From a bacterium (lineage in GTDB: Bacteria; Krumholzibacteriota; Krumholzibacteriia; LZORAL124-64-63): DNA of 64,000 nt. The stretch is from the NCBI GenBank assembly GCA_024231905.1, contig JAAEQC010000218.1, positions 62,001 to 126,000 of the forward strand, written 5' to 3'. This document shows, one piece after another, positions 1 through 8,248 of the stretch. The translations under genes and the position numbers were made by a program. The stretch's first letter is position 1. Every line of letters begins with the position of its first letter. Below the pieces are notes generated by a model. The model had not been told where the DNA came from and ran no database searches. It saw nothing but the letters and a program-made list of their open reading frames with translations.

Positions 1-879
1 CACGCCCACGTCGCCGCTCACGTCCAGACCGGCGGAGAACACGATCTGCGTGCCGTCCGGGGAGAAACGCGGGCGCTCGATGCGCGAGTACTCGTTGGTC
101 AAGGGCACGACCACGGCGTCGTAGCCGTCGTTGGCCGTCGCCGTCGACATGTCCATGGCGTAGATGGAAACGCCGGAGCAGGTCTCGAACGAGTCCGCGA
201 TGGCACAACCGGTGTGGGTGAAGACGAGCCAGTCACCGCTGGTGGAGAGACTGGGACTCAGGTGTTCCCAGACGCGCGGCGAGGATTGGGCGTCGCTGGG
301 CTCCATCCACAGGGGCTCAGCCTCCACGGTGTTTTCCTGGGATCCCGGCGTGTCCAGCTTGGCGCGGAACAACCGCTGCCCGACCTGCCGGATGTACAGG
401 CTGAAAATGACGTTGTTGTCGTCCTCCCAGATCGGGTCCGATTTGGGATCGTCTAGAATCGTCTGGAGGTTGACGAGATTGCCGGAGAGGCGGATCTGGA
501 TCTCCCCGAGCCGGATCAACTGGGCACCCTGGGCCAGCAGGTCCTGGGTCGGTTCCACACCCTGCTGGACCGGCATCGTGATCAATTGCCGGTAGTTGAC
601 GAAGTACTCGTCCCCCGGGTCCTTGGGATCCGAAGGCAGAGCCCGCCAGTCGGCCGTGAACAGAATCCTGGTCCCATCCGGACTCATGGTCGGGTTCAGG
701 TAGTGGTAGCCGTTGCTCGAGGTGTCCGTGGTAACCATGGTCAGGTCACCACAGGAATGCTCACCGCAGGTGACGAGCACCTCGGCGGGATCTTCCTTGC
801 TGGTGCACCCGATGATGACGAACGTCGACAGCACGGCGACATAAGTGAGCAGAAGGAAGCGCTTGTGCAGCCACTTCAT
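1..879 (-). CDS. Lipoprotein with PD40/TolB-like propeller repeats (3' partial)
   Basis: The reading frame stays open from an ATG at 879 to the window edge, giving 293 residues with the C-terminus missing. The N-terminus MKWLHKRFLLLTYVAVL is a basic and hydrophobic signal ending in a lipobox-like VIIGC, so Cys25 is the probable lipidation site. Two PD40-type strands are visible, SPDGTRILF near residue 80 and SPDGTQIVFS near the end; this pattern occurs in TolB and WD40-like propellers. It is probably a periplasm-facing envelope lipoprotein. Substrate and partners cannot be told. The 119-bp gap upstream (880-998) should hold its promoter. Confidence 0.82.
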   Translation of the reverse strand, partial: MKWLHKRFLLLTYVAVLSTFVIIGCTSKEDPAEVLVTCGEHSCGDLTMVTTDTSSNGYHYLNPTMSPDGTRILFTADWRALPSDPKDPGDEYFVNYRQLITMPVQQGVEPTQDLLAQGAQLIRLGEIQIRLSGNLVNLQTILDDPKSDPIWEDDNNVIFSLYIRQVGQRLFRAKLDTPGSQENTVEAEPLWMEPSDAQSSPRVWEHLSPSLSTSGDWLVFTHTGCAIADSFETCSGVSIYAMDMSTATANDGYDAVVVPLTNEYSRIERPRFSPDGTQIVFSAGLDVSGDVGV

Positions 880-998
880 GTTGGCTGAAACCTCCGGCGC
901 GGGGTAGGGGGACAGGACCTGCCGGGATTGCGTTCCCGACCGTTCCGTCGCGATAAGGAAAAATAAGGCAATCCACCCCGGCAAATCAACCCGGCGTT

Positions 999-1922
999 TC
1001 AGTCCGCCTCCGTGAGCCGGAAGGTCGTGCTGACCCTCAACCACGCCCAAACCGGGTATTTACCCAGGCGTGCGGGGTCGTAAGAGGCAGCCCGGAAAAC
1101 CTTTTCGGCCGCCGCGGTGAGCGCCGCATCCGGGCTGGCGACGGCCACGGTCTGCCGCGGCGCGCCGTCCGGGTCCAGGAGCAGATCGATGGTCACGACC
1201 CCTGTGATCCGCCTAGCCAGGGCCGACCGCGGATAGTCGGGCGAACCGCAGGCCGTCAGCTTGGCCGGATACCGATGAAGTTGCTGGTAGAGTTGCAGGA
1301 GCGCGAAGCCCCGCCCTCCGGTACACTTGCCGCGACCACGGTCCGCCAGTTCGTCCGCCCGCCCGAACGCACGGCCCGCCCGGGCGGCGTCGGCCAACAG
1401 ATAGTCCACCGCTGCGTCGTCGGGACGCGATCGTCCGGCCTCCTCCAACAGGGCGCCGGCCCGCGCCAGCAGGCGTAGCCGGTTGCTCTCCCAGTTGCCC
1501 GTGTCCGCCGCCGGCCCCTCGTTGGGCAGGAGCGCGGGCTCCCCCTGGCCGGCCATGACGTAGAGTTGCCCCAGGGCCATCAGCACCAAGGGGTGCCGCT
1601 CTCCCCGTTCCAGGGCGAGTTCGAGTTCGGTCATGCCGTCGGAACCGGATCCCTCACGGAAGTAGTTGGAGCACAATCCCAACAAGCGCTCCACCTCCGC
1701 GGGAACGCCGGGTTCAGGCACGCAGCGGGCCAGGACGTGCCCTCGCCAGCCTTCATTCGGCGCCGGTACCTCGGCCAGGCCGGACGCCGGGCACGGGACC
1801 GGGACCGGGGCCGTTGCCGGCGGGGGCGGCGGCGCGCAGGATGCCAGCACGGCCAGGAGCAGCAGGGCGGTCACCAGATGAGTCCGGCAGGTATTCGGGC
1901 GGCGTCGCTCCATCGGTCTCAT
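999..1922 (-). CDS. Lipoprotein with C-terminal TonB-family domain
   Basis: The 307-aa product has a basic N-terminus, a hydrophobic stretch and a lipobox LASC (Cys29), followed by a Pro/Ala-rich linker. The last ~75 residues (GVVTIDLLLDPDGAPRQ through VWAWLRVSTTFRL) resemble the C-terminal TonB domain, with its beta strand, helix carrying an AAEKVFRAASYDPA-like pattern, and final strand. The middle is helical and may be TPR-like. The start is fixed by an ATGA overlap with the upstream TPR gene, so the two are translationally coupled. TonB-C domains usually sit on an inner-membrane anchor; here a lipid anchor is predicted. Involvement in classical TonB energy transduction is doubtful. Confidence 0.78.
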   Translation of the reverse strand: MRPMERRRPNTCRTHLVTALLLLAVLASCAPPPPPATAPVPVPCPASGLAEVPAPNEGWRGHVLARCVPEPGVPAEVERLLGLCSNYFREGSGSDGMTELELALERGERHPLVLMALGQLYVMAGQGEPALLPNEGPAADTGNWESNRLRLLARAGALLEEAGRSRPDDAAVDYLLADAARAGRAFGRADELADRGRGKCTGGRGFALLQLYQQLHRYPAKLTACGSPDYPRSALARRITGVVTIDLLLDPDGAPRQTVAVASPDAALTAAAEKVFRAASYDPARLGKYPVWAWLRVSTTFRLTEAD

Positions 1923-2965
1923 TCCTTTCCTTCGGTCGTCAGGCGGCGGACCTCGTCCAGTTCCCGAAGCGCTTCGGCCTGGCGCCCCAGGCGCTGCAGG
2001 ACCGCGGCTCTGTTCTGCCGGTAGGCCGGCACATCCGGAGCCAGGGCCACGGCCGCGTCAGCCGCCTCCAGGGCCTCGTCGAGACGGTCGGCAGCCAGGA
2101 GATTCAGGGCGATGCGCCCCCAGAACACGGGGCTACTCCCGGCGGATAGCAGCACCCCCCCCTCCCTGCGAATCGCCATAAACTCCAGCGAGCGCACGGG
2201 ATCCCCGCCGGAAACGCCTTCAGCCTGGACCAGCGCCACCGCCTCCCCAGTCGAGAGGGATTCCGCCGGTACTGCCGTCAGCAGTTCCAGGATGGCGCTG
2301 TCCGCGCCGGCGCCCTGCAGGGCAGCCAGCAGGTCGCCGCGGTTACGGGCCGTCGGTCGCGCCCCGTGGAGCCGGCGCAGGTGGACCGCCGCCGCCGCAG
2401 GACGTCCCTGTTGCAGCATGGATTCGGCCAGGCCCCGTTCCGCCTCGGGACAGGAACAGAGATCGAGCGCTGCACGGAACTCGTGCTCCGCCCGCCGCCA
2501 CATGCGGAAATCGAGCAGCACATAGGCGTGCTCCAGCCGGTGCACCGGATCAGCCGGCGCCAGTTCCACCGTCTGCTGGTATTCGGACAGGGCCCTGCCC
2601 CGGCGACCCAGGCGACGTAGGGCGTCGGCGAGATTCCGGTGATGCTCCGGAACCAACGGCGAACGAGACACGGCCGCTTCCAGCAGGGGCAAAGCATCCC
2701 CGGGACGACCCGCCGCCAGGAGCACCACCCCGCGGCGATTGCTGATCTGCCAACCATAGAGCGGATCGGTGCCGTGACGGCGGGCGACCCCATCCACTAC
2801 GACCAGGGCGTCCGCCGCCCGCCCCTGCGCCAACAGCGCGTCCACCCGCTCCAAGGCGGGCGGCACCTCCCGGGCGGCGTCTTCAGCGTCGCCGGCGCGG
2901 CAGTCCACGGCGAGACCGGCGGTCAGTGCCGCTGCCGCCAGCCACATGTGAAGAGTTCGCCGCAC
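1919..2965 (-). CDS. Exported TPR-repeat protein
   Basis: A GTG start at 2965 is preceded by GGAGG four bases upstream; the frame stays open further upstream but without a comparable ribosome site. The 348-aa product starts MRRTLHMWLAAAALTAGLAV, a signal peptide, and continues with helical repeats such as NRRGVVLLAAGRPGDALPLL, HHRNLADALRRLGRRGRAL and a C-terminal unit LAADRLDEALEAADAAVALAP, all matching the tetratricopeptide pattern. TPRs are protein-protein scaffolds. Its stop overlaps the start of the TonB-C lipoprotein by four bases, which suggests a two-protein periplasmic module. The specific role is unknown. Confidence 0.8.
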   Translation of the reverse strand: MRRTLHMWLAAAALTAGLAVDCRAGDAEDAAREVPPALERVDALLAQGRAADALVVVDGVARRHGTDPLYGWQISNRRGVVLLAAGRPGDALPLLEAAVSRSPLVPEHHRNLADALRRLGRRGRALSEYQQTVELAPADPVHRLEHAYVLLDFRMWRRAEHEFRAALDLCSCPEAERGLAESMLQQGRPAAAAVHLRRLHGARPTARNRGDLLAALQGAGADSAILELLTAVPAESLSTGEAVALVQAEGVSGGDPVRSLEFMAIRREGGVLLSAGSSPVFWGRIALNLLAADRLDEALEAADAAVALAPDVPAYRQNRAAVLQRLGRQAEALRELDEVRRLTTEGKE

Positions 2966-3071
2966 TTCGCCTCCTCTGGCCACCGCAATCGCAGGGCATG
3001 GTCCCGCGCCCCGGAATATGGTATCATGGCATCTGCCGCCTGCCACTCCAATCCCCGGCCCGGAGTGCACC

Positions 3072-4841
3072 ATGAGCCGCTCGGGCTCCCTGTTTCGCAT
3101 CAGTGCGGCGACCGGCCTCATCCTGGTCGCCCTCGGCGTCTTCGTTAGCGAAGGCGCCGCTTTGGTGCGCTTCGACTTCGAGCAGAAGTACCACGTCCAT
3201 CCCGGTCGGCAAACCTGGGATTTCAGCGTGGTGCGCGACGACACGGTCTACAACCTCTTCTACCACGGGATCCCGATAGCGACCCCCCACGCCTCCGCCG
3301 CCGACACGATCTGGCGCGCCACCAGCCCCGACCTGGTGCACTGGGATGTGGCTGGACCGGTCGTCCTTTCGGGCACGGGTGCCTGGGATACGTCCGCCGT
3401 GTGGGCACCGGACGTGTTCCGGGACGAGGCCGGCGACCGCTGGGTCATGGCCTACACCGGCGCAGACGCGCGGATGAATCAACGCCTGGGCCTGGCCTTC
3501 TCCACCAACCTCGCACACTGGTCCGCCGGTCCCAACCCGGTGCTCGAACCGGACTCGACCGTGTACGCCTGGGCTCCGAGCCGGTCCTGGGCCGATTTCC
3601 GCGATCCCTTCGTCTACCGCGACGGCGGCCAGTGGCACGTACTGCTGACCGCGGCCCAGTGGCTGGGCGAGAGAACCGGCATCCTCTACCACGCCGTATC
3701 CGACGACCTGGTCTCCTGGTCCGACGTGGGTCCGCTCTTCGCCAACGACGGCAGCGAGCCTTGGCGCGTCCTCGAGAGCCCTCAGTACCATCTCATGGGC
3801 GGCCACCACCAGCTCCTCTTCGGCGAATACGACACCATCGGCGTCAGCCAGGTGCCGGCCCAGGACCCGGACTCCCTGACCATGGCGGACCGCGCCTTCA
3901 TCGATGGCGGCTACGCACCGGAAGTGGATGAATTCGACCCTGGCGTACGCATCCTTTCGCGCATCGTCCCCCTGCCGTTGCCGACTGGAGGCCTCATCTA
4001 CGTTATCCGCTTCGACACGCTCCAGGTCTCCCCGGACGGCGATGCGCTGACCGTCCTGCGTCCCCATCCCCTGGATGCGGACTGGGAGCGCTCGGGAGCC
4101 GCCACCAACGCCAATCCCACCTTTGGCGACAATCCCCTGTGGCGGGGCGATCCCGGGGTGAACCCGGTCGGAAACGGCTACTTCGGCAGCGGCGAGTACT
4201 TCCAGGGACCCCTGTCCAACTATCCCAGTCCGGGCGCCTACCTGGGCGGCTGGGCCACGGGCGAACTCCTGAGCCGGCCGTTCACCGTCACCGGCGACCG
4301 CATGACCCTCCTGGTGGGCGGCGCCGCCAAGCCGGAAAGCCTGTACGTGGCCCTGGTGGACGCCGACACCGACCAGATTCTGCTCAGCGAGACGGGCTCC
4401 GGAACGCCGATCCTCGAACCCCGCGAGTGGTCCCTGGCCGGCTTGCGGGGCCGCTCCTGCCGCATCCGCATCGTCGACTTCGCCACTGGCGCCGACGACG
4501 TCATCAACGTGGACGAGATCGTGGAGATCGACGACCTCGGCACCTCCGACGTGAGACGTCCGGTTCTGCTGACCCACCGGGCCGTGCCCAATCCAGCCAA
4601 TCCGCGCACGGAGATCCGTTGTGAATTGCCCCACCCGGCCGCGGTGGCCCTGCACATCCACGACGCCCGCGGACGGGTGGTCTGGCGGGGCCCGGTCCGC
4701 ACCGTGGCCGCCGGCCCCATGAGCCTGGCCTGGTCCGGCCGGGACGACGCCGGCCGGGAGGCCGCCTCCGGCGTGTACTTCTACCGCGTCCTCGCCGACG
4801 GAGCCCCCGTGGCCCTGGGCAAGCTCGCCCTCGTCCGCTGA
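3072..4841 (+). CDS. Secreted clan GH-J-like glycoside hydrolase with FlgD/T9SS-type C-terminal domain
   Basis: The 589-aa product starts at ATG 3072 with a signal peptide (hydrophobic ISAATGLILVALGVFVSEG). Residues ~30-330 look like a five-bladed propeller of the GH32/GH43/GH68 type: Trp49-Asp50 lies where the nucleophile would be, Arg177-Asp178-Pro179 matches the RDP motif, and Glu235 in LESPQ sits where the acid/base EC/ES motif lies. A further beta domain follows around 360-490. The last ~85 residues (VPNPANPRTEIRCELP, DARGRVVW, SGVYFYRVLADG) match FlgD Ig-like/T9SS type A domains. It probably acts on a fructose- or arabinose-containing glycan outside the cell; specificity is not readable. 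It is transcribed divergently from the TPR gene. Confidence 0.8.
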   Translation: MSRSGSLFRISAATGLILVALGVFVSEGAALVRFDFEQKYHVHPGRQTWDFSVVRDDTVYNLFYHGIPIATPHASAADTIWRATSPDLVHWDVAGPVVLSGTGAWDTSAVWAPDVFRDEAGDRWVMAYTGADARMNQRLGLAFSTNLAHWSAGPNPVLEPDSTVYAWAPSRSWADFRDPFVYRDGGQWHVLLTAAQWLGERTGILYHAVSDDLVSWSDVGPLFANDGSEPWRVLESPQYHLMGGHHQLLFGEYDTIGVSQVPAQDPDSLTMADRAFIDGGYAPEVDEFDPGVRILSRIVPLPLPTGGLIYVIRFDTLQVSPDGDALTVLRPHPLDADWERSGAATNANPTFGDNPLWRGDPGVNPVGNGYFGSGEYFQGPLSNYPSPGAYLGGWATGELLSRPFTVTGDRMTLLVGGAAKPESLYVALVDADTDQILLSETGSGTPILEPREWSLAGLRGRSCRIRIVDFATGADDVINVDEIVEIDDLGTSDVRRPVLLTHRAVPNPANPRTEIRCELPHPAAVALHIHDARGRVVWRGPVRTVAAGPMSLAWSGRDDAGREAASGVYFYRVLADGAPVALGKLALVR

Positions 4842-4886
4842 CGACCGGAACTCAATGGGGCCGGTCCAACGGCCGATAACAGATCC

Positions 4887-6578
4887 ATGGATACCGCCAG
4901 GACATCCTTCGTGGCCGAGCTGGTCGACGAAGCCGCCAGCCTCCCTTCGGTGGCCGCGCGCGTCGTCGCCCTGTCGTCCGATTCCCGCTGCGACATGCAC
5001 GAACTCGTGCAGGCGATTCTCGTGGACGGCGCCATGACCCTGCGCTTCCTGGCCCTGGCCAACAGCGCCGCCTTCTCCCGTGGGCAGGAGATCACGGACC
5101 TGCGTACGGCCCTCGTCAGGCTGGGCCTGCGCCGGGTACGCGACGTCGCCCTGCTCATGGGCGCCCACGACCTCTTCCCCCGCGAAGCGACCGTGGCAGG
5201 CCTGGACGCTACCGCCTTCTGGCGGCACGGCATCGCCGTGGCCTGCTGGTCCCGTACGCTGGCGCGCCGGCACGGAGTTTCGGAGGACGACGCTTGGCTG
5301 GCCGGCATCCTCCACGGCATCGGAGTGGCCGCCATGGTCCGCAAGGCGCCGGAGCAACTGGCTGCGGTCCTGGCCCACGCCAACCGCCACGGGTCGACCC
5401 TGGCGGCGGCCCTACGCTCCACCTGCGGCTGTCACCAGGGCGAACTCGGCGCGCGAATCCTCACCCGCTGGAATCTACCGAACCACCTGCGAGAAACCGT
5501 GGAATTCCATCCGTTGACAGAACCGGATGGCGATCCGGCCGACGTCTGCGAGGGAGTCGCTGTGCTCCGCGCCGCCGTTGTCCTGGCCCGCGCCGGTGGA
5601 CAAGGCGACAGTGGCGATGCCGATCCGCCGCCCTCCTGGGCGACAGCAGCCCGGGGCGCCGGTCTGGCCCCCGAAGAACATGCCGCCCTGGCCGACGATG
5701 TCGCCGCCGAAGTGACCGAACTTGTCGGGATCTTCGGCATGGCCCCGGACGAAGCGACCATGAACGCCACGGCGAACCTGGCCCGCGCGCCCCTGACGCG
5801 GCTCGGCCTCGAGGGCTTCGACGAGGCTCTGGGCCGGCAGGACCTGGAGCGGGAGTTGGCCTCCGCCCGCGAGATCCAGCAACGCCTGCTTCCCCGCTCG
5901 CTCCCGGAACTGGCGGGACTGGAGATTGCAGCCGTGAGCCGACCGTCCCTGCAGGTCAGCGGCGACATCTACGATTTCGTGCCCGCCGCCGGCGACCGGA
6001 CGGCCCTGGTCGTGGCCGACGTGGTGGGCAAGGGCTCTCCCGCAGCCCTGCTGGCGGCCCACCTGCAGGCGACCCTGCGGGCCCTGGCCCCGGTCCAATC
6101 CGATCCCGGCGCCCTGGTGGCGGCCCTCAACGAGAACCTCTTCCAGGCCACCGACGACGAGCATTTTGCGACTCTCTTCCTGGCGGTCGCCTCACCCGCC
6201 GGCGACGAACTGGCCTGCGTGAGCGCCGGCCACGTGCCACCCCTGCTGCTGAAATGCGGCGGCGAGCGGGCCTGGTTGCCGCCCCAAGGGCCGCCGGTCG
6301 GCATGCTACCCCGGGCGACATACATGGTGCGACCCACCGCCTTGGCACCGGGCGACCTGCTGGTCGTGGCCACCGACGGCGTCCTGGAGGCGAACGGGCC
6401 GGCGGGAACACCCCTCGGTGCCGACGGTCTCGCCGCCGCCGCCGCCGGCGCCGGCCCCCGACCTGACGACGTGGTACGCAGCATCCTGGCGGCGGTGAGC
6501 GAGGTACCGGCCCGGGACAGAGCCTCAGCGGACCCGGTCGACGACCTCACGCTCCTGGTTGTCGGGCGTCGATCCTGA
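4887..6578 (+). CDS. HDOD domain fused to SpoIIE/RsbU-type PP2C phosphatase
   Basis: The 563-aa cytoplasmic protein has an N-terminal HDOD domain (~10-210, starting LPSVAARVVALSSD, with LANSAAF), a linker, and a C-terminal PP2C domain of the SpoIIE family (~320-560). Phosphatase metal-binding motifs are present: SGDIYDF, VVADVVGKGSPAALLA, VATDGVLEANG and VDDLTLLVVG. The helix REIQQRLLP before the catalytic domain is typical of RsbU-like enzymes. SpoIIE phosphatases usually dephosphorylate STAS anti-sigma antagonists, whereas HDOD domains sense or relay signals. No antagonist gene lies in the window, so the target is unknown. It starts 45 bases after the glycosidase; no strong ribosome site precedes ATG 4887. 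Confidence 0.85.
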   Translation: MDTARTSFVAELVDEAASLPSVAARVVALSSDSRCDMHELVQAILVDGAMTLRFLALANSAAFSRGQEITDLRTALVRLGLRRVRDVALLMGAHDLFPREATVAGLDATAFWRHGIAVACWSRTLARRHGVSEDDAWLAGILHGIGVAAMVRKAPEQLAAVLAHANRHGSTLAAALRSTCGCHQGELGARILTRWNLPNHLRETVEFHPLTEPDGDPADVCEGVAVLRAAVVLARAGGQGDSGDADPPPSWATAARGAGLAPEEHAALADDVAAEVTELVGIFGMAPDEATMNATANLARAPLTRLGLEGFDEALGRQDLERELASAREIQQRLLPRSLPELAGLEIAAVSRPSLQVSGDIYDFVPAAGDRTALVVADVVGKGSPAALLAAHLQATLRALAPVQSDPGALVAALNENLFQATDDEHFATLFLAVASPAGDELACVSAGHVPPLLLKCGGERAWLPPQGPPVGMLPRATYMVRPTALAPGDLLVVATDGVLEANGPAGTPLGADGLAAAAAGAGPRPDDVVRSILAAVSEVPARDRASADPVDDLTLLVVGRRS

Positions 6579-6741
6579 CCTGCCAAGACCCTTCGTTTTT
6601 AGCCACCTGGCTGTGGGCAGCGCCCTTTTCGTGTGCTATCATGCCGAAGTCGTCGCCGCCTGCAGTTAGGCAGTCGGTGAAGTTCGCCCGAACGCCGTGC
6701 GAACCCCAGAGAATCGGACCAGGAAGAACAGGAACCGGATC

Positions 6742-8166
6742 ATGACCAGCGAGCAGAACGAGAATCTGAACGAGAGCACGAACCCGACCGTCCCCGAGCC
6801 CGTGGAGAAGAAGCCCGAAGATGCGGAGACCGTGGCGCCCGAAACGGATGCCGCGCCGGCCGCTGACAAGGTTGCACCCGCGACGGAAGAGGCCGAGCCC
6901 GTAGCCGAAGAGGCCGAGCCCGTGGCCGAAGAGGCCGAGCCCGTGGCCGAAGAGGCCGAGCCCGTGGCCGAAGAGGCTGAGCCCGTGGCCGAAGAGGCTG
7001 AGCCCGTGGCCGAAGAGGCTGAGCCCGTGGCCGAAGAGGCCGAGCCCGCCGACGAGGAACCTTCTGCCCCCGCGGAACCCGCCGACGAGGCCGCTACCGA
7101 GGATTTCTCCGCCATGCTGGACGCGGCCGACAACGCCACCCCGGCCGAGGCGAAATCGGGCGACAAGGTCGAAGGGACCATCGTCCAGATCTCCGAGCAC
7201 GACGCGTTCGTGGACTGTGGCCTGCGCAACGAATTGCCGCTGGCGCTGACCGAGTTGAAAGACGCCGAGGGCAAACTCACCCACGAGGTGGGCGACAAGG
7301 TCACAGCGGTCGTCCAGAAAGCGGACGGGCAGCTGAAACTCACCCTGGCGGTGGACGCCCGTCACGGTGGTGCAGCCGTTCTGGCCCAGGCCTTCGCCGA
7401 CGGCAACCCGGTCAAGGGCAAGGTCCGCGACACCAACAAGGGCGGCTTCTCGGTCGACCTGGGTGGCACCCGCGCCTTCTGCCCGTTCAGTCAGATCGAC
7501 CTGCGCCGCGCCGACGATCCGACGATCTTCGTGGGCCAGGAATACGAGTTCAAGATCCTGGAATTCTCCGAGGACGGCCGCAACATCGTGGTCTCGCGGC
7601 GAGCGCTACTGCAGGCCCGGCGGGAAGAGGATGCCACCAAGACCCGCGATACGCTTTCGCTCGGCGACACGCGCGAGGGCATGGTCACGCGCCTGGTGCC
7701 TTTCGGCGCCTTCGTGGACATCGGCGGCGTCGAAGGTCTGGTCCACATCTCCCAGATCTCCCACCAGCGGGTCGGACACCCGGGTGACGTGCTGCGCGAG
7801 GGCCAGGAAGTGAAGGTCAAGGTGCTGGAAATCCAGAACCTGGGCATGGGCCGATCCGAACGAATCAGCCTGTCCATCAAGGCCCTGGCCAGTGACCCCT
7901 GGCCGGAGTCGGCTTCCTCCCTGGCGCCCGGCACCGAGGTGACCGGCCGCGTCACGCGCCTGGTGGACTTCGGGGTCTTCGTGGAACTGCAGCCCGGCAT
8001 CGAGGGGCTGGTCCACATCTCCGAGTTGGCCAACCGGCGGATCATCCACCCGCGCGAGGTTCTCAACGAGGACGAGGAGATCGAGGTCCGCATCCTGGAC
8101 GTGGATCTGGATCGGCGGCGCATCTCCCTGTCCCGGCGCCAGTCCTCCTCCTACGACGGCGACTGA
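6742..8166 (+). CDS. rpsA: S1 RNA-binding domain protein (ribosomal protein S1-like) with acidic repeat N-terminus
   Basis: ATG 6742 lies downstream of AGGAA and gives 474 residues. Residues 1-~130 are acidic and low-complexity, with seven perfect EEAEPVA heptads plus one degenerate copy. Four S1 (OB-fold) domains follow, beginning near [53 protein letters not shown] and [17 protein letters not shown]. The last two carry the classical [17 protein letters not shown] strand. E. coli S1 has six domains; four-domain forms are common elsewhere, so a ribosomal role is likely but another RNA-binding function is possible. A hairpin terminator follows at 8201-8224. The rpsA symbol is by family, not proven orthology. 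Confidence 0.83.
   Translation: MTSEQNENLNESTNPTVPEPVEKKPEDAETVAPETDAAPAADKVAPATEEAEPVAEEAEPVAEEAEPVAEEAEPVAEEAEPVAEEAEPVAEEAEPVAEEAEPADEEPSAPAEPADEAATEDFSAMLDAADNATPAEAKSGDKVEGTIVQISEHDAFVDCGLRNELPLALTELKDAEGKLTHEVGDKVTAVVQKADGQLKLTLAVDARHGGAAVLAQAFADGNPVKGKVRDTNKGGFSVDLGGTRAFCPFSQIDLRRADDPTIFVGQEYEFKILEFSEDGRNIVVSRRALLQARREEDATKTRDTLSLGDTREGMVTRLVPFGAFVDIGGVEGLVHISQISHQRVGHPGDVLREGQEVKVKVLEIQNLGMGRSERISLSIKALASDPWPESASSLAPGTEVTGRVTRLVDFGVFVELQPGIEGLVHISELANRRIIHPREVLNEDEEIEVRILDVDLDRRRISLSRRQSSSYDGD
6886..7053 (+). repeat. 21-bp in-frame tandem repeat, seven perfect protein units plus one degenerate
   Basis: Units start at 6886, 6907, 6928, 6949, 6970, 6991, 7012 and 7033. Each reads GAA GAG GCY GAG CCC GTR GCC, differing only in silent third positions (GCC/GCT, GTA/GTG). 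The eighth unit ends GCC GAC. The repeat encodes the heptad EEAEPVA in the acidic tail of the S1 protein. The near-identity of the DNA suggests recent slippage expansion; copy number may vary between strains without changing frame. Confidence 0.95.
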
Positions 8167-8195
8167 GCCTGGTAGGGGCGGCGAACCAAGAACAA

Positions 8196-8232
8196 GAAAA
8201 GGGGCGGTCCCGCGGGGCCGCCCCTCAGTTCT
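8196..8232. terminator. Bidirectional intrinsic terminator between S1 gene and cysteine desulfurase
   Basis: A stem GGGGCGG (8201-8207) pairs with CCGCCCC (8218-8224) in the 82-bp gap between convergent genes. A T-rich tail (AGTTCTTT) follows on the plus strand, and an A-rich stretch precedes the stem, giving a U-rich tail on the minus strand. Confidence 0.75.
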
Positions 8233-8248
8233 TTCCGCGACCGTACGC

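Noticed and set aside
3024..5390. 788-codon minus-strand frame opposite the propeller glycosidase
   Set aside because: It covers the real plus-strand gene and the start of the HDOD protein, has no ribosome site or domain, and its composition fits an antisense artefact.
6886..7053. CRISPR-like repeat array
   Set aside because: Units are contiguous 21-bp repeats with no spacers and are in frame in a coding sequence.
6547..7365. Minus-strand Gly/Leu/Phe-repeat frame opposite the S1 protein
   Set aside because: The GLFGHGL repeat is just the 21-bp EEAEPVA repeat read on the other strand; no start signal.
6742..8166. Tex-like or polynucleotide phosphorylase identity for the S1 protein
   Set aside because: There is no Tex N-terminal YqgF/HhH module and no RNase PH domains; four S1 domains after an acidic tail fit the S1 ribosomal type better.
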